The notes beneath the pieces were generated by a model. It was not told the origin of the DNA. It ran no database searches and worked only from the letters and a program-made list of their open reading frames with translations. Shown in pieces: positions 11,701-20,008 of a stretch of DNA of 64,000 nt. This DNA comes from Lateolabrax maculatus (taxonomy: Eukaryota; Chordata; Actinopteri; Acropomatiformes; Lateolabracidae): assembly GCA_031216445.1 (NCBI GenBank), contig CM062210.1, positions 7,064,501 through 7,128,500 on the forward strand. Reading direction: 5' to 3'. A program made the translations under genes and the position numbers. Numbering within the stretch: the stretch's first letter is position 1; each line of letters begins with the position of its first letter.

Positions 11701-14700
11701 AGCTTTGTTGTTTCTGCGGCTGTCATTGATTTTATTTACAACTAATTGAAACGGAAAGGATAAAAAAGGATTGGCATGCAATAAAAGCTCCTGACTCCAG
11801 ATACTTTTATCAGTTTTTCAAATACAAACTCCATAACTCCTTCCTTACCCGAGCCACTTCAACCTGTCCTCCTGTGGCAAAGACATCTCTCTTATAATCT
11901 CCATACAGCAAAAACCGAACCACGGTACCATACAGAATGGGCTGCGTTTTCTGAGACTTCAGCTGTATGAAGAAGAACGTAGGCATCAATATAGAATACA
12001 GAATAAATCAGAATATGCTCAGAGAAAACAAAGCAGATGCTCACAAGTTGGCCCTTCTTGTAGGTTTTGCCGTCCCATTTGATGGAGGAGAATGTCGCCC
12101 AGGGATGCTGCATTTTCTTGGTAGACACATCTGTTCGTGTTATGGTCTCCATGTAGCCCAGGAACTCTACTTGCTTGTCCCACTTCTCGTGACATTGTTT
12201 TAGCCACTGCTTAAACTCCTTTTGAATGTTACCTCTTTGTTTCTATGGACATGGAAATAAAACAGTTCAGCAACATTAAATAGTAAAATAGTTCTTTAAT
12301 TTAAACAAATGGACTAAAGCTGCATTAAGACTAAACCTTTTGACCAGTAGGAAGCACAAAGACTCCAAAACAGGTAAAGCCTTAGCTTTTTTTAAATGTC
12401 AGCAGTTGTGTATGGGGAGGCAGCTGAGAGCTGTGGGACTCAACTGTACAGTCTATGTGCAGACTGAAGGGCTCAAAGAATAAGCTAAACGCTGTATAGA
12501 GCTGCAGTTGTGTGTTAATCCTCTTTCTACACTGCAAGCGACCCCTTTTCACATAATGCCAGTCATTTGATTGCATATTAATATTAAAACTACTGCTTAA
12601 TGCAGCTTTAATTAATCCATAATCTAGCAACATGTACTGCTGAGCTTGTTCTCTCAACTTGTTTAAGCACCTTGATTGGGGAGGGATGTAGCGGCAGGCT
12701 TGTTCTCTTTGACTGATCTTCCCTTCCTGTTACACTCTCACTCACTAGGGGAAACTTGACATAAAAATAACATTACGTGTCTTACTTATGGGCTCTACAG
12801 TAGACCACAAACAGTTATTGAACATTTCCTGTCTTCTGTTTTTTACTATGATACTTTACTTGATCATGGAGGGAGCTAACTGCAGAACTGTTATTTTTCC
12901 TGTGGACACTTCCAGTAATAAATATCAACAACATCAACAGCAATAAAATAATCATCATGTTAGTGCTACTAAGGATAACTATTGAATCGGGCTGCAATTG
13001 TATCTAATTATCAAAGAACCGGAGAGAAAAAAACACCTGTCCATTAACAACGCGTGTGAAGATGGTGTTCGTGTTCTTCAGTTTCAGCTCCAGGTCTATG
13101 AAGTCGAGCTTGTTCGTGGTGACCTGGAATCTGTCGTCAGTGAAAAGCACCCCTGAAAACCGACTGTAACACTCTGCGGACACGTCTGCTCCTTTATTTG
13201 GCAAGGAACACCAGTCAAACCTGTAACAAATGGACAGCAAAAATGTAAGACCAACATGCTGTGCTCGTTCTTTAAGAAAATAAAGTTAAAGTTGCTTTCT
13301 TGCCCAGTTAGATGAGAAGATCGGTGCCATTCGCATATATGTACGCTAAATATAGAGCTGGAGACTGGAGGTGATAAGCCCAGCATAGCAAAAAGACTGA
13401 AAGCAGGGGGAAACATTTTCTAATTGGCCTTAAACATAAACTACAGCTCATGGGATGATGGGAATGTCATTAGTTAGTTGAGTGGTGGACAAATTAAGCT
13501 TGGACTTGGTGATGGCCTTAGATTAAAAGTTAAGGGAACCAAATCCTCTATCAACCATGACTGTCTGTACTAAATGTCATAGTAATCCATCGGGAGTTAA
13601 GAAGTCAAGATGTTTAACTCAAAACTCACAAATGTCAACCTCATTGTCGCGCTAGAATAAAAGTTGGGGGGGGGGGATCACCAAAGTCATCAGGATACAT
13701 CGTTTGGGAACTATGAAAATCTGTACAGACTTTCATGGCTATCAATCCAAAAGTTGTTGAGATATTTCAGTCTGGACCAAAGTGAAACAAACTGATCGAC
13801 AAAACTATTCGTAGAGCCAAGTCGCTAGCTGGTCTAAAAATCTGTCTACCAGCACCTCTTCACCTCACTTATTAACCTGTTATATCTTGTTTGTTTAATT
13901 CATACAAAAATATAAATGTAAAAACAACAATTTGTGGTTTTACGGGGAGTTACATGCTGTACCTATTCCTTAGCCCAGCCAGTGACTTCCTGTGTCGATT
14001 AACTGTTTTCCTCTGCCTCAAGTCTTTGTTCAGGCAAATAAGTGTATTTCCCAAAATGTTGAGCTCTTCCTTTAAATTTTCTAACTCTCACTTAATGATA
14101 AGCCAAAATGTATACACTTTTAGAACCACGGAATTATGTTACCTCCTAATCGTTTAAAGTTAAAGTGAAGAAAAAAAAGTAACAAAATAGTTTAAGTATT
14201 TACTCAGACACTGTGGTGTAAGGTATGAGACGTCCGTTCCAGAAACATTCAAATATCGGCCTTTTCCCTCTTGCCTCATAACGGACTCCAGACTCATTTT
14301 CGGAATCATCATCATCATCATCATGAGTGGCTGATAAACAAAGAATCAAAATAAAGCCCACAATTTGAATCCAAAGCTGTCATATGTCATAAAGTATATT
14401 TAGTATTTTAGAGTTTGAATACCTTGCACAGCACAGGGGTCTTTAGGGTATGTCTCCCTATCATAGAGGAAGGGATGATAGCGAATGATTCCCTCCACTG
14501 TGCCACTGTCTTGTCCAGTGGAGGCCTTAAACTCAAACGTGTCTACAGCAGCATTTATGTACAAAGTCTGCATGTCTTTGTCAACTTCCCTCAGATTCAT
14601 CACACGAGGACATCTGGGGGGCTTCTCCCGCAAAGTGATCTGAAAAAAAGAGACGGATGATAATTAGCCGAGTTATTGCATACTGCATTAAACCATAAGC

Positions 14701-17700
14701 AGGATGCGGAGAAGGAGAAGTCACTCTCATCAACAATTGAACCTTTTAGAAACCAGCAGCCTCACCTGAATGTCTATTTTAGGGAGATGATCTGAGTTTG
14801 TAGAGATGCTGTTCAAGTCATTTCCATTGACTCCATGAATGTAATAGTGATATGTGTGACTGAAATATGGAGAAACATTTTATTTTCGTTTTAACATTAA
14901 ATCAATCAAAGCAGACAACTTGGTACCTGTTAAGACTTTTCAGTACAGATGGGATGAGGTGGGTGAATGAACTCACGCTAGCTTTCTGGTCCATACTTCA
15001 AAATCGTCTTTCAGATAGGTGATATGCTCAGGCAGGACTCCTGTAATGACCACGGCTGTGAAGCTTTCTTTCCCATATTCCTCAGTGATGAGGGCCCGGA
15101 GGAAGCGCTCATTAACTTTATTCACATGTGAAGAGTCACCAGGCTGCAGAAGGAGGATTGAACATAACACAGGGGATAGACAGCAGAGACGTTAACACAG
15201 AGAGCTCCAAATTACAAATGATGATCGCTTGTTGTGAAGATACAAGCGTGTATTTACCTTTCTGTTTTTGATGATCCCACTGTAAATATCCTCTTTGTTC
15301 CTCTCTTTTCTCTCAAAGTCCTCTTTTGAAATAACCAGCTCATGGACATCTGGGGAGCCTACTGGTTTACTGATCATCTAATAAACAAAGAAAAAACAAT
15401 CTACTGTTAGTTTTTGCTCATTCGTCAGTCCACCGACCCAGCAGGGGTGCCAACGCAAAGGGCTTCGACGTCAAAACAAAACAAAATGCAGTGACATACG
15501 GCAACAAAAGTTGAACCTGACTCAACTTTCGCTGCAACGCAATTGGACATCATCTGGTGAGGTGTCACACTGGCCAATCAAATACAAGCCAGCATACATT
15601 CTTGGTAGATTACTTTGTAACGTGAATGTTGTATTTCTACCTCGCAATTGTCTCAACGAAAGACAAAATGAATGTCATTGTGATAAGTTGTAAAATCCTG
15701 TCTTGTACTTTTAAAAACCAAAAAATACAGAAAGAATAAGATTTCAAGGACTACATTAATATTTCTCTTTATAGTAGTTTTTTTTTTTTTAACTTTCTCT
15801 GGCAATAATTCTGCATTTTTAACTATTTTCACTAAAGACATACCCTGACTGAGTCACCGATGTAGAAAACAGCCTGTTTTCCTCCAACTCCAAAGTAGGA
15901 TATATCACTATTGAGACTACGAGGGACAGGATCAGGCCTGACATACCCTTCATTCTGACTGTAGTGAACAAAAACAAAAACAGACGTATAATCATGGACA
16001 TTTGGGCATTTCAAACTAGAAGATACAATATTGGAAGCATACTTTTGACAATCATGGCTAATCTGAAGCTATAAAGTAAAGAAAGCAAAGCACACCCACC
16101 TTGCAAATGAGTTGTCTTCCCTGCTAAATTTAGAAAGTCTGTACATTGCCCAGTTATTAAGCTGCTTAGAGGTCATCCCGCACCCATTATCTAAAATAAT
16201 CACTGCAGGTTTCCCAAGAGTTTCATCAAACATCTGGAAAACAGAGAGAGAAGTAATTCACTTTTACAGATTTAGATAAACAAGCATACTTTGAACTCTC
16301 ACTATTGACATGACATTCATGTTAAATCAATATGCAAATGAGTTAAAGATAAAAAAAAAATCTGGTTATAAATTAACCAACCATCCGTATCTCTATTGTC
16401 CTCACTCCTGTGTTTTTAGCTGTGGCTGAAAGAGCGTTGTCGATCAGCTCAGCAAATACATATGCTGGAAAAAAATTAAAATAACAAAAAGTAGCAAGTT
16501 ATAAGTGATGATATACAGCTTTCTGTCTCTGTCCATCTCGAGTATATACTACTTTGATCATGTATGCACTTACGCAATGATTTCTGGCCCTCACTAGCGT
16601 GGTACCCATAGATGCCACTCTTGATCAATGTATTATAATGAGGCAAAAAGTTGATTTTCTCCTCCGTTGCCATTGGCAGAGCTTGGTCCTCCTGTTGCAA
16701 CAAGTGGAGGGTGGTGCCATCCTGAAGCTCCTCTACAGTAAGAAAATGGAGAATAACAATTTTATCTGTTGTATGTATACTAATGTAAATACTCATACTT
16801 ATAACATGATCTGTATCAATATATAAAACAGACAATCACAGCAAAAAACAGAACAAAGTCAGAAAAACTGGGGTTACAGGTGATGACATTTAAAAAACAT
16901 ATTAACCACAGTTTAAAATGTATTTGTTTCATTTTCTCACCAATGATTTATGGCAGCATAATGTTTATTTTTGCACCAACAAGGACTGATTTACTCACCA
17001 AATTTGTCAAAATCCAGGACTGTTCTGTCAGTCGTGGCCACCACAAATGTTTCATGTTGATGGATTTCAAATTCCTGTAAAAAAATATTGAAAGTGAGTG
17101 TCAATTGTTACTTTTTTGTGTCAGTTCTTTATTATAGGAGAAGCAATCAGTTGATTAATTGATCAGAAAATTATTGGACAACTATTTGGTTTATCAATTA
17201 ATAGTTTCAGTCATTTGTCAAGCAAATATGCCAACCATTCTCAGCTTCTACAATTTGAAGATATTTAGCTTTTCTCTGTTTTGTATTATTGTAAATTTCT
17301 TTGGGCTTTGGACTGTTGGTTAGACAAAACAAGACATTTGATAACGTCAGCTGAGGCTTTAGGAAGCTGTGATCAAAATGTTTCACTATTTTCTGACGTT
17401 TTACATAGACAAAAACGACCAATCGATGAAGTGAGAAAATGATCATCAGATTAACTGATGATGAAAATATTGTTACTTGTAGCTCGACTGTATTAGCAAA
17501 TTTTTTGATCAAAACGTAATACTGATGTTGACGCTGTACTGACACCAGCTTGAGAAAGTTAAATCACAAGAGACAACCAAGGCTGGTCTGTATGAGTAGG
17601 AAGGGAAAGTAATAGGCAAATGATGAAGGCAGTAAAATGAGTGAGAGTAACCCAGAGGTAAAATGCAAATGCCTGCTGTCCCACTTAGAAGTCCATAATA

Positions 17701-19645
17701 TTTTTTGGTATGAATCAAAGACGTCTTCACTCAAATTCAAGCTGGCAGTGCTGCCATGCGTGCATTCAGATGGCTTCCAGATCTACAGTGCAAACCATGC
17801 ACAGTCTGCTGTCAACCTTGTCATTAAAGGTTGTCATGAGATGCCACATATCAAAAGACATTGGTAGGCTTTTCACCATGACACCATTTTCCTGTTATTT
17901 AAATGGATGTCACAATAATTTGTTTAGAAATGTCCTAACATGCCGTCTCTGCAGGGAGTGGTGCCTCTGGGGCCTAATTATACCCACTCAAGGGAGGGTT
18001 GCATCTGTGCACTGGCACGGTATAAGTACTGGCTGAAGTCTGCCTTTAAAAAATATTTATCAGTATTTGTCCACCTAACTGTGACATATACAATTTCATG
18101 ATCTGTTCACTCTAGGAGTATTTCAAATCACCTCTAGATAGATTTATATGTCTAATGTGGCTGGAAGAGTACAGGGAGTGCCACATTTCGTAACATTAAC
18201 GGTAATGTAATGCAGTGAGGCACAACCAGACTTGCTCCCTTAATGTAATATTTCATTTCCCTGAGGCAAATAAAATAAGCATAATCCATCTACACCCAGT
18301 TACCGGTATATCAGGTACACCTTGCCAAAAGTTGCCACACTAAATCCTATTTTTTTCCCTAGTATATCAGTAAGGATAACACCAGTTTCAATAAAAACTG
18401 AACTCTTAGTGTGTCTTCTGACTGTGTCGTCCTTCCTGTTGTTTGACTGTGTTGTTTTGTATAAAACTAATGAATGCACACTGTGTACATAAACTTCAGC
18501 AGAATGAATAGGCTCGCTCCTTAACAACATAATTAGACGTTACTAGGACGCCCAAGAAGGACATCCTGCAGTTGATGGACAGGTAACCGGGATGTCGGCT
18601 CAGCTTTCTATTTCTTTTTTTTTTCAAATATTAAAACAACACAGTCACACACACCAAGACGACACATCAGGACAGCAGGGAGCGCAACAAGACGACTGAA
18701 GTACAGTTTAAAGCTGAAATGACATAGACAAATGTCTTGTTACATGTTCAGTCGACATAGACAGTGTGCAAATGACATGATTTTGGCACTGTTGGAACCC
18801 CACACTGATTCAACTTGTGGAGGATGTAGTTTATGGTGCTGTTGTGTTATACTGACAGTGAGAGGTGTTTCTAATATTGTGTCCACACCTTTTCATATCA
18901 ATTCAACAGAAACACAAACCACAAAAAGACCATTAAGTTAAGTCAACACCTTGTATTAGACTGCGTTTAGTCTTACTTATGAGTTCCTATAAACTGGCAA
19001 CTGAGTGTATAAGCTGCCTTCAGACATCAGAGTTACATTAACCACCAAAACCACCGAAACACATTTTTGTACATACTGCAGGACATGTTTCCTGTTGACA
19101 GGTGTTATAGTTACTTCCTACTACTTTTCTTTTGGGGGGGGGGCACATAGGCCATGAAATGTTGAGAGGGACAAACTTAAAAGTCCTACATGCTTTTATT
19201 CTAGTACACTCAGCTTCATAATGCAACATTACTGACACTACTTTCTTTGTGTAGCTAATTTCATGCTTTCTGGTGACTGTATAGCCTAACCTGTCTTTGA
19301 CCAAAATACAAGTAAAAAAAAAAAAAAATATGATACAAATGTTAAAATGTCAAATTTAAAGTAAAGCCTAATATTTGTGCTTTGTTGGTTGTTGTGATTT
19401 TTTATTTATTTTTTTTCCCACCCTTGCAGACAACCAGTTAACTTAAACCAAAGTGTATATATAGTAAGTATTATTGCCTGATGGAGAACTTGAAGAAAGT
19501 CATTGAAGTCCAAACCGCTGGTTTCCAGTGATTTCTCTTTAACCGTCTCAGTTTCGAGGCGGCAGTCGTAAACACGGATCCTCTTATGAGCTCTTCTTTC
19601 TTCCGGGGAGGTCGCAAAGAGACGCTGAGCCCCCGAGGTGGACAT
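5583..19645 (-). CDS. smchd1: SMCHD1, N-terminal 28 coding exons (3' part outside window)
   Basis: Structural maintenance of chromosomes flexible hinge domain-containing protein 1 is a nuclear chromatin protein. In mammals it is needed for X inactivation, imprinted clusters and D4Z4 silencing. Minus-strand exons give 1205 codons, about 60% of the roughly 2000-residue human protein. A ubiquitin-like N-terminal region spans roughly residues 20-110. The GHKL ATPase follows, with AELIDNA (E140, N144), LDNGCGMT (D177) and GVGGKQA (230-236), all matching the ATP-binding motifs. A transducer-like part includes RYHPFLYDRETYP, followed by repeated Ig-like segments (for example VGVPFNIPL). Coding exons: 19645-19478, 17074-16999, 16732-16574, 16464-16382, 16233-16100, 15958-15844, 15377-15258, 15143-14977, 14859-14766, 14639-14423, 14330-14204, 13220-13037, 12242-12045, 11962-11849, 11414-11308, 11096-11014, 10874-10761, 10194-10117, 10005-9886, 9803-9659, 9408-9306, 8976-8904, 8166-8027, 7257-7135, 7050-6826, 6578-6436, 5872-5787, 5701-5583. 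No stop codon or frameshift is seen. The hinge domain must lie left of the window. Confidence 0.97.
5787..5872 (-). CDS. smchd1: smchd1 exon 27, residues 1137-1166
   Basis: It encodes PNPNEPARLKATLPQSTVKL and GETLPGNI. It aligns without gaps to human RPLPDEPKHLKCEMKGGK once the split Val codon is joined. Splice sites are tgtag|gcc and tta|gtgagt. Confidence 0.9.
5926..6389. mobile_element. Fold-back MITE in smchd1 intron
   Basis: A roughly 460-bp element with long imperfect inverted arms. The left arm reads ...taaaggaaaagttaaacat, ttgggaattacacttattt and gagttagatgagatgag. The right arm, reverse-complemented, reads aaaggcatagctcattttgg, gcttatttgtgttcttgcc and gagttaaatg. Both arms also contain a cttagcat(a)aagactggaaac-type core. 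The ends are taaagg / cctttaa. It is non-coding. I recognise it as a family common in percomorph introns but cannot place its superfamily. Confidence 0.8.
6436..6578 (-). CDS. smchd1: smchd1 exon 26, residues 1090-1137
   Basis: It encodes VNWTGDV and QGKLPDVQVPTKVQEERFYQ, matching human VNWTPEI and LPDVQVPTSVKDMRYCQ. Splice sites are ttaag|gtt and agt|gtaagc. Confidence 0.94.
6826..7050 (-). CDS. smchd1: smchd1 exon 25, residues 1015-1089
   Basis: It contains IEWPAGGLLENLLYKLYNEA and TAAIASKIK, aligned with human [20 protein letters not shown]. Splice sites are cacaag|tgt and aag|gtgtgt. The acceptor has a mixed rather than pure pyrimidine tract. Confidence 0.9.
7135..7257 (-). CDS. smchd1: smchd1 exon 24, residues 974-1014
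   Basis: It encodes LSPVSTDCSMTGAGQLVTKP and LEVKFEMP. Similarity to human is modest, but length (41 codons), phase 0 on both sides and position agree. Splice sites are ttcag|gtt and cct|gtaagt. Confidence 0.85.
7494..7512. repeat. Poly-A tract
   Basis: Nineteen consecutive A bases in the smchd1 intron between exons 23 and 24. On the gene strand this is poly-T. Confidence 0.95.
8027..8166 (-). CDS. smchd1: smchd1 exon 23, residues 927-973
   Basis: It contains VENRNPVEFKVEIHDEAGNI and HPKQIVHCQ, aligned with human [20 protein letters not shown]. Splice sites are tttag|gta and cag|gtatgg. Confidence 0.93.
8167..8903. other. smchd1 intron 22 with hairpin and repeat remnant
   Basis: The intron holds a perfect 10-bp stem-loop at 8387-8412. 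At about 8510-8690 it also holds a degraded repeat with the word order gagaaaaatggccatcaca, cccagagcccaaagtgac and acagtccaaaattcaaa, typical of a common teleost interspersed repeat. No exon is seen inside. Confidence 0.55.
8387..8412. other. Perfect 10-bp inverted repeat (stem-loop)
   Basis: aaccccccac is followed by the loop gtaact and then gtggggggtt. All ten pairs match and eight of them are G-C. It sits mid-intron with no T-run after it, so it is not a terminator. Its function is unknown. Confidence 0.85.
8904..8976 (-). CDS. smchd1: smchd1 exon 22, residues 903-927
   Basis: It encodes [20 protein letters not shown], nearly the same as human [20 protein letters not shown]. Splice sites are ttgcag|act and ctg|gtaaga. 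Confidence 0.95.
9306..9408 (-). CDS. smchd1: smchd1 exon 21, residues 868-902
   Basis: It encodes SGLDISYEKVESSGTKFTIR and SVKARGKVLNYQQSK. The acceptor is tttag|tgg and the tract upstream of it on the minus strand is a run of ATT repeats rather than a normal pyrimidine tract. The donor is aag|gtttga. Confidence 0.88.
9412..9429. repeat. (AAT)6 microsatellite at a 3' splice site
   Basis: Six AAT units on the plus strand read as (ATT)6 on the smchd1 strand and end 3 bp before the exon 21 border, so they take the place of the polypyrimidine tract. Confidence 0.9.
9659..9803 (-). CDS. smchd1: smchd1 exon 20, residues 820-868
   Basis: It contains [20 protein letters not shown], matching human [20 protein letters not shown]. 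Splice sites are ctcag|agg and gcag|gtgggt. Confidence 0.95.
9886..10005 (-). CDS. smchd1: smchd1 exon 19, residues 780-820
   Basis: It encodes LGKYTLFLNTAISESNATVF and LPSYELKFTIKG. The human form is [20 protein letters not shown]. Splice sites are ggcag|aga and aag|gtgagg. Confidence 0.94.
10117..10194 (-). CDS. smchd1: smchd1 exon 18, residues 754-780
   Basis: It contains VVSYVAQNSAKWGFWFKKI, aligned with human ISHISQHGGKWPYWFKKM. Splice sites are catag|gtc and ttg|gtacat. Confidence 0.92.
10761..10874 (-). CDS. smchd1: smchd1 exon 17, residues 716-754
   Basis: It encodes PLKIEILNKKGE and GKKLIIELKVVLHG, the first Ig-like strand set after the transducer. Splice sites are ttcag|ggc and acg|gtaaga. 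Confidence 0.95.
11014..11096 (-). CDS. smchd1: smchd1 exon 16, residues 688-716
   Basis: It encodes LPERLNVEWPSENN... and HPAGTPLG. The human counterpart is LPDRLSVTWPEGDE..RPAGTPIG. Splice sites are ttcag|gct and tag|gtaaaa. Confidence 0.93.
11308..11414 (-). CDS. smchd1: smchd1 exon 15, residues 653-688
   Basis: It encodes EPKALYETPKIIPISKIDKT and ends IDKDSAK. Human has [20 protein letters not shown]. Splice sites are ttctag|gaa and caa|gtgagt. Confidence 0.93.
11849..11962 (-). CDS. smchd1: smchd1 exon 14, residues 615-652
   Basis: It encodes ILYGTVVRFLLYGDYKRDVF and ATGGQVEVAR, close to human YGSIVRFFLYGDHDGEVYA. Splice sites are tacag|ctg and cgg|gtaagg. Confidence 0.95.
12045..12242 (-). 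CDS. smchd1: smchd1 exon 13, residues 549-614
   Basis: It contains EFKQWLKQCHEKWDKQV and HPWATFSSIKWDGKTYKKGQ, matching human CHEKYDKQ and EWDGKIYKAGQL. Splice sites are catag|aaa and ctt|gtgagc. Confidence 0.94.
12243..13036. other. smchd1 intron 12, no further feature
   Basis: This is plain AT-rich sequence of about 790 bp between exons 13 and 12. I see no exon, repeat family or RNA gene in it. Confidence 0.6.
13037..13220 (-). CDS. smchd1: smchd1 exon 12, residues 487-548
   Basis: It encodes EFDWCSLPNKG, ECYSRFSGVLF and FQVTTNKLDFIDLELKLKN. Splice sites are ttacag|gtt and cag|gtgttt. Confidence 0.95.
13270..14074. mobile_element. Second copy of the fold-back MITE, split by another repeat
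   Basis: The left part (about 13290-13440) has gcccagttagatgagaagat and gcatagcaaaaagactgaaa, the words found in the 5926-6389 element. The right part (about 13830-14074) ends in caggcaaataagtgtatttc then ccaaaatgttgagctcttcc and tttaa, matching the right end of that element. Between them, about 13440-13830, is unrelated sequence. It lies in the intron between smchd1 exons 12 and 11. Confidence 0.7.
13440..13830. mobile_element. Nested interspersed repeat inside the MITE
   Basis: The stretch carries words I associate with a separate teleost repeat: ctacagctcatgggatgatg, ggatcaccaaagtcatcag, gttgttgagatatttcagtc and tggaccaaagtg. It interrupts the flanking element, so it inserted later. A short G run (about 10) lies within it. 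No terminal repeats could be fixed by eye. Confidence 0.5.
14204..14330 (-). CDS. smchd1: smchd1 exon 11, acidic loop and GKRPIFECFWNG, residues 445-487
   Basis: The exon opens with six consecutive Asp codons (gat)6 at 14305-14322, at the place of the acidic DEDDEDD loop in human. GKRPIFECFWNGRLIPYT follows. The Asp run is a coding trinucleotide repeat and could vary in length. Splice sites are tatcag|cca and tga|gtaaat. Confidence 0.95.
14423..14639 (-). CDS. smchd1: smchd1 exon 10, transducer region, residues 373-445
   Basis: It contains VMNLREVDKDMQTLYINAA and GTVEGIIRYHPFLYDRETYP, one of the most conserved stretches of SMCHD1. Splice sites are tttcag|atc and caag|gtattc. Confidence 0.96.
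14766..14859 (-). CDS. smchd1: smchd1 exon 9, residues 341-372
   Basis: It encodes HTYHYYIHGVNGNDLN... and ends KIDIQ. The HYYIHG core is shared with human. Splice sites are tttcag|tca and cag|gtgagg. Confidence 0.93.
14977..15143 (-). CDS. smchd1: smchd1 exon 8, residues 286-341
   Basis: It contains NERFLRALITEE, SFTAVVITGV and PEHITYLKDDF..WTRKLA, aligning with human residues after the ATPase lid. Splice sites are ctgcag|cct and agc|gtgagt. Confidence 0.95.
15258..15377 (-). CDS. smchd1: smchd1 exon 7, residues 246-285
   Basis: It encodes MISKPVGSPDVHELVISKED and continues to IYSGIIKNRK. It is exactly 40 codons with phase 0 on both sides. Splice sites are tattag|atg and aag|gtaaat. Confidence 0.96.
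15378..15843. other. smchd1 intron 6, no further feature
   Basis: This is a roughly 470-bp intron between exons 7 and 6, with a short poly-T run near 15780. No coding or repeat family is recognised. Confidence 0.6.
15844..15958 (-). CDS. smchd1: smchd1 exon 6, GHKL lid/GxGG motif, residues 207-245
   Basis: It contains GYVRP.PVPRSLNSDISYFGV and GGKQAVF, nearly invariant in vertebrate SMCHD1. The GVGG loop contacts ATP phosphates in GHKL proteins. Splice sites are ctacag|tca and agg|gtatgt. Confidence 0.97.
16100..16233 (-). CDS. smchd1: smchd1 exon 5, GHKL DxGxG motif, residues 163-207
   Basis: It encodes FDETLGKPAVIILDNGCGMT followed by SKQLNNWAMYRLSKF. D177 and G179/G181 form the nucleotide-binding turn. 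Human has R where this protein has C180. Splice sites are ttccag|atg and gcaag|gtgggt. Confidence 0.97.
16382..16464 (-). CDS. smchd1: smchd1 exon 4, GHKL N-box, residues 135-162
   Basis: It encodes AELIDNALSATAKNTGVRT, the GHKL motif I helix. E140 corresponds to the catalytic glutamate of human SMCHD1 (E147) and N144 to the Mg-binding asparagine. Splice sites are tccag|cat and atg|gttggt. Confidence 0.97.
16574..16732 (-). CDS. smchd1: smchd1 exon 3, residues 82-135
   Basis: It contains DGTTLHLLQ and INFLPHYNTLIKSGIYGY..SEGQ, the end of the ubiquitin-like part and the approach to the ATPase. The acceptor is ctgtag|agg and the donor is ttgc|gtaagt, leaving phase 1. Confidence 0.95.
16999..17074 (-). 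CDS. smchd1: smchd1 exon 2, residues 57-82
   Basis: It encodes EFEIHQHETFVVATTDR, matching human EEKFVITTTSR in the ubiquitin-like region. The acceptor is tttacag|gaattt and the donor is ttg|gtgagt, leaving phase 1. Confidence 0.92.
17075..19477. other. smchd1 intron 1 (2.4 kb), repeat-filled
   Basis: This is the largest visible smchd1 intron and the one with the GC donor. It holds an interspersed repeat at about 17138-17485. A second repeat-like zone at about 18300-19000 contains gtataaaactaatgaatgc and ggtgctgttgtgttatactg with acagtgagaggtgtttctaa, words seen in a common fish repeat. A G run at 19134 and an A run at 19314 follow. No exon is seen. Confidence 0.55.
17138..17485. repeat. Interspersed repeat with self-complementary ends
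   Basis: It begins gttgattaattgatcagaa and attattggacaactatttgg and contains gacaaaacaagacatttgat. The far end reads gacgttttacatagac and tgaagtgagaaaatgatcatc. This is the word order of the teleost repeat with 'attaatcgattaatcg'-like ends. The copy at about 8510-8690 belongs to a similar group. Confidence 0.6.
19478..19645 (-). CDS. smchd1: smchd1 exon 1 (start codon), residues 1-56
   Basis: The ATG at 19645 has G at -3. The exon contains AHKRIRVYDCRLETETV and ends ...FLQVLHQ, which lines up with the human segment ending CVCQ. No GT fits at that point; the junction is cag|gcaata, a GC donor. Joining here keeps phase 0 and aligns without gaps to exon 2. Confidence 0.88.
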
Positions 19646-20008
19646 CTCCTCGGCCTCGATGCGGAACTACGTGCACACTTTGAAGTGTTACAGCCGACTT
19701 TGCGCCTCTTCCCGCATTACCCGCACGCCGTCGAGTCTGCGGAGGAGCTGCCCCGCAACGCGCACCGCCGCCTCGGTCGTTAACGCGCTTTCGTTTCTAC
19801 GGAGCGTCGTCAGGGACAAACGTGCCGCGTCACCCGAGTGGAAACGACAGAAACCGGAAGACGTCAGTGCGTTTTGAAGGCGCGCTGCTTTCGGTGTCGT
19901 TTCCCGGTAAAGTCCGGCGGTTTTTGGCCCATTGTATCCGCATGTGCCGCCGTATCTGGGGAGGATACGCGGGGAACCGCGGACTGTGGGTTTAAACCGG
20001 TTTTCACG
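19646..20008. promoter_or_regulatory. Shared CpG-rich promoter of smchd1 and mettl4
   Basis: This is 363 bp between the two divergent start codons. It is visibly CpG-dense (for example gcgcaccgccgcctcggtcg, gccgcgtcacccg), in sharp contrast with the AT-rich flanks. No TATA box lies at a useful distance from either start. An ETS-type core accggaag at 19853-19860 is followed directly by acgtca (CRE half-site) at 19861-19866, a pairing often found in housekeeping bidirectional promoters. Transcription start sites cannot be fixed from sequence. Confidence 0.75.
19853..19866 (+). promoter_or_regulatory. ETS core plus CRE half-site
   Basis: accggaag is joined to acgtca. The first is the GABP/ELK-type ETS core and the second the core of ATF/CREB sites. 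The call is motif recognition only, supported by its place mid-way in the CpG-rich interval between divergent genes. Confidence 0.45.
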
